Assembly (NCBI RefSeq): GCF_015561195.1
Contig: NZ_JADMSU010000014.1
Location: 1 to 41,420 of the forward strand
Direction of reading: 5' to 3'
DNA: 41,420 bases
Source: Collinsella aerofaciens
GTDB lineage: Bacteria > Actinomycetota > Coriobacteriia > Coriobacteriales > Coriobacteriaceae
A model generated the notes under the pieces. It had not been told where the DNA came from. It saw nothing but the letters and a program-made list of their open reading frames with translations, and made no database searches. Shown here in pieces: positions 41,161 to 41,420 of this stretch (position 1 is its first letter; each line of letters starts with the position of its first letter). The position numbers and the translations under genes are program-made.

Positions 41161-41308
41161 AATATCTGACTTGATTAACACTTAAGCAAGTTTTTTCACT
41201 ATTACTGCTCGAAGGATGCCGAGTGGCTGAGAGGACAACCAAGCTCGAATGCGACTCCCTGGACAGTCGATTTGGGACGGGACTTTTTTGACTACCCCAT
41301 TACAGTTT

Positions 41309-41334
41309 GAGTCGTCCGAAAGGGCGGCTCTTTT
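41309..41334 (+). terminator. Hairpin terminator near right edge
   Basis: GAGTCGTCC/GGGCGGCTC (41309-41317/41322-41330; two G-U pairs, GAAA loop) is followed by TTTT. It ends an unknown plus-strand transcript. I see no protein gene between 41161 and 41420. Confidence 0.6.
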
Positions 41335-41420
41335 CCGTTGCATGGCTATACGATTGAGCCGTACCGGTGGTCGCTGGCCGACCGCCCCGGACGGCCGTCA
41401 GCCCCTGCCCCGTAGAGGGC

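Noticed and set aside
41213-41290. tRNA-Ser-like 5' half (GGATGCCGAGTGGCTGAGAGG)
   Set aside because: The D-arm pattern is convincing, but no anticodon stem or T-arm follows, so I do not call a tRNA. It could be a remnant or chance.

Overview
The window is high-GC chromosomal DNA of an actinobacterium, most likely a gut Coriobacteriia member close to Collinsella. This is an inference. It rests on the gene complement: the actinobacterial FHA / PP2C / SEDS / PASTA-kinase cluster, a DUF956-linked mannose PTS and a DUF5692 membrane protein. No marker gene settles the genus.

Left arm (1-15000). A small membrane protein and an overlapping minus-strand pair (an unknown protein plus a DUF4160 protein) precede dnaX (minus). 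Divergent from dnaX are a YcxB-like membrane protein and then a tight Ser/Thr-phosphorylation and cell-wall operon: a polytopic membrane kinase, FhaA-like and FhaB-like FHA proteins, a PP2C phosphatase, one long ORF joining an FtsW/RodA-type SEDS polymerase to a class B penicillin-binding transpeptidase, and a PknB-type kinase with four PASTA domains. The order matches the mycobacterial fhaA-fhaB-pstP-rodA-pbpA-pknB cluster, except that rodA and pbpA are one gene and the extra kinase heads the operon. A strong terminator closes it.

Mobile element (15320-28757). A 47-bp direct repeat, identical to the 3' part of a tRNA-Arg(CCU) gene, brackets 13.4 kb of different character. Next to the left copy is a tyrosine recombinase; the right copy lies inside the intact tRNA gene. 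The element carries an excisionase-like protein, a winged-helix-type protein, a coiled-coil protein, three overlapping metallophosphoesterase genes, a 41-residue hydrophobic peptide with type I toxin features, a MobC/relaxase pair with a hairpin-rich candidate oriT, a putative lipoprotein, a 1,099-residue CAP-domain coiled-coil surface protein with a LAQTG sorting signal, an XRE regulator and an iteron-like array. It has a relaxase but no visible coupling protein or type IV secretion genes, so it looks like an integrative and mobilizable element. Just outside its left end are two degenerate tRNA-like repeat units.

Right arm (28712-41420). After tRNA-Arg comes an unusual array of about 62-bp repeats with a 15-bp motif in strictly alternating orientation. 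It is followed by a mannose-family PTS operon (EIIAB, EIIC, EIID, DUF956; minus strand), a 19-bp perfect inverted repeat, hypA and a large GltD-like iron-sulfur flavoprotein (minus). A divergent TetR regulator with two operator-like dyads, a DUF5692 membrane protein, an unknown bitopic membrane protein and an AAA_14/DUF4143 ATPase complete the window.

The best candidates for something undescribed are the small toxin-like locus at 21033-21298, the triple metallophosphoesterase cargo operon, the SEDS-PBP fusion, the iteron-like array beside the right attachment site and the 62-bp alternating repeat array.
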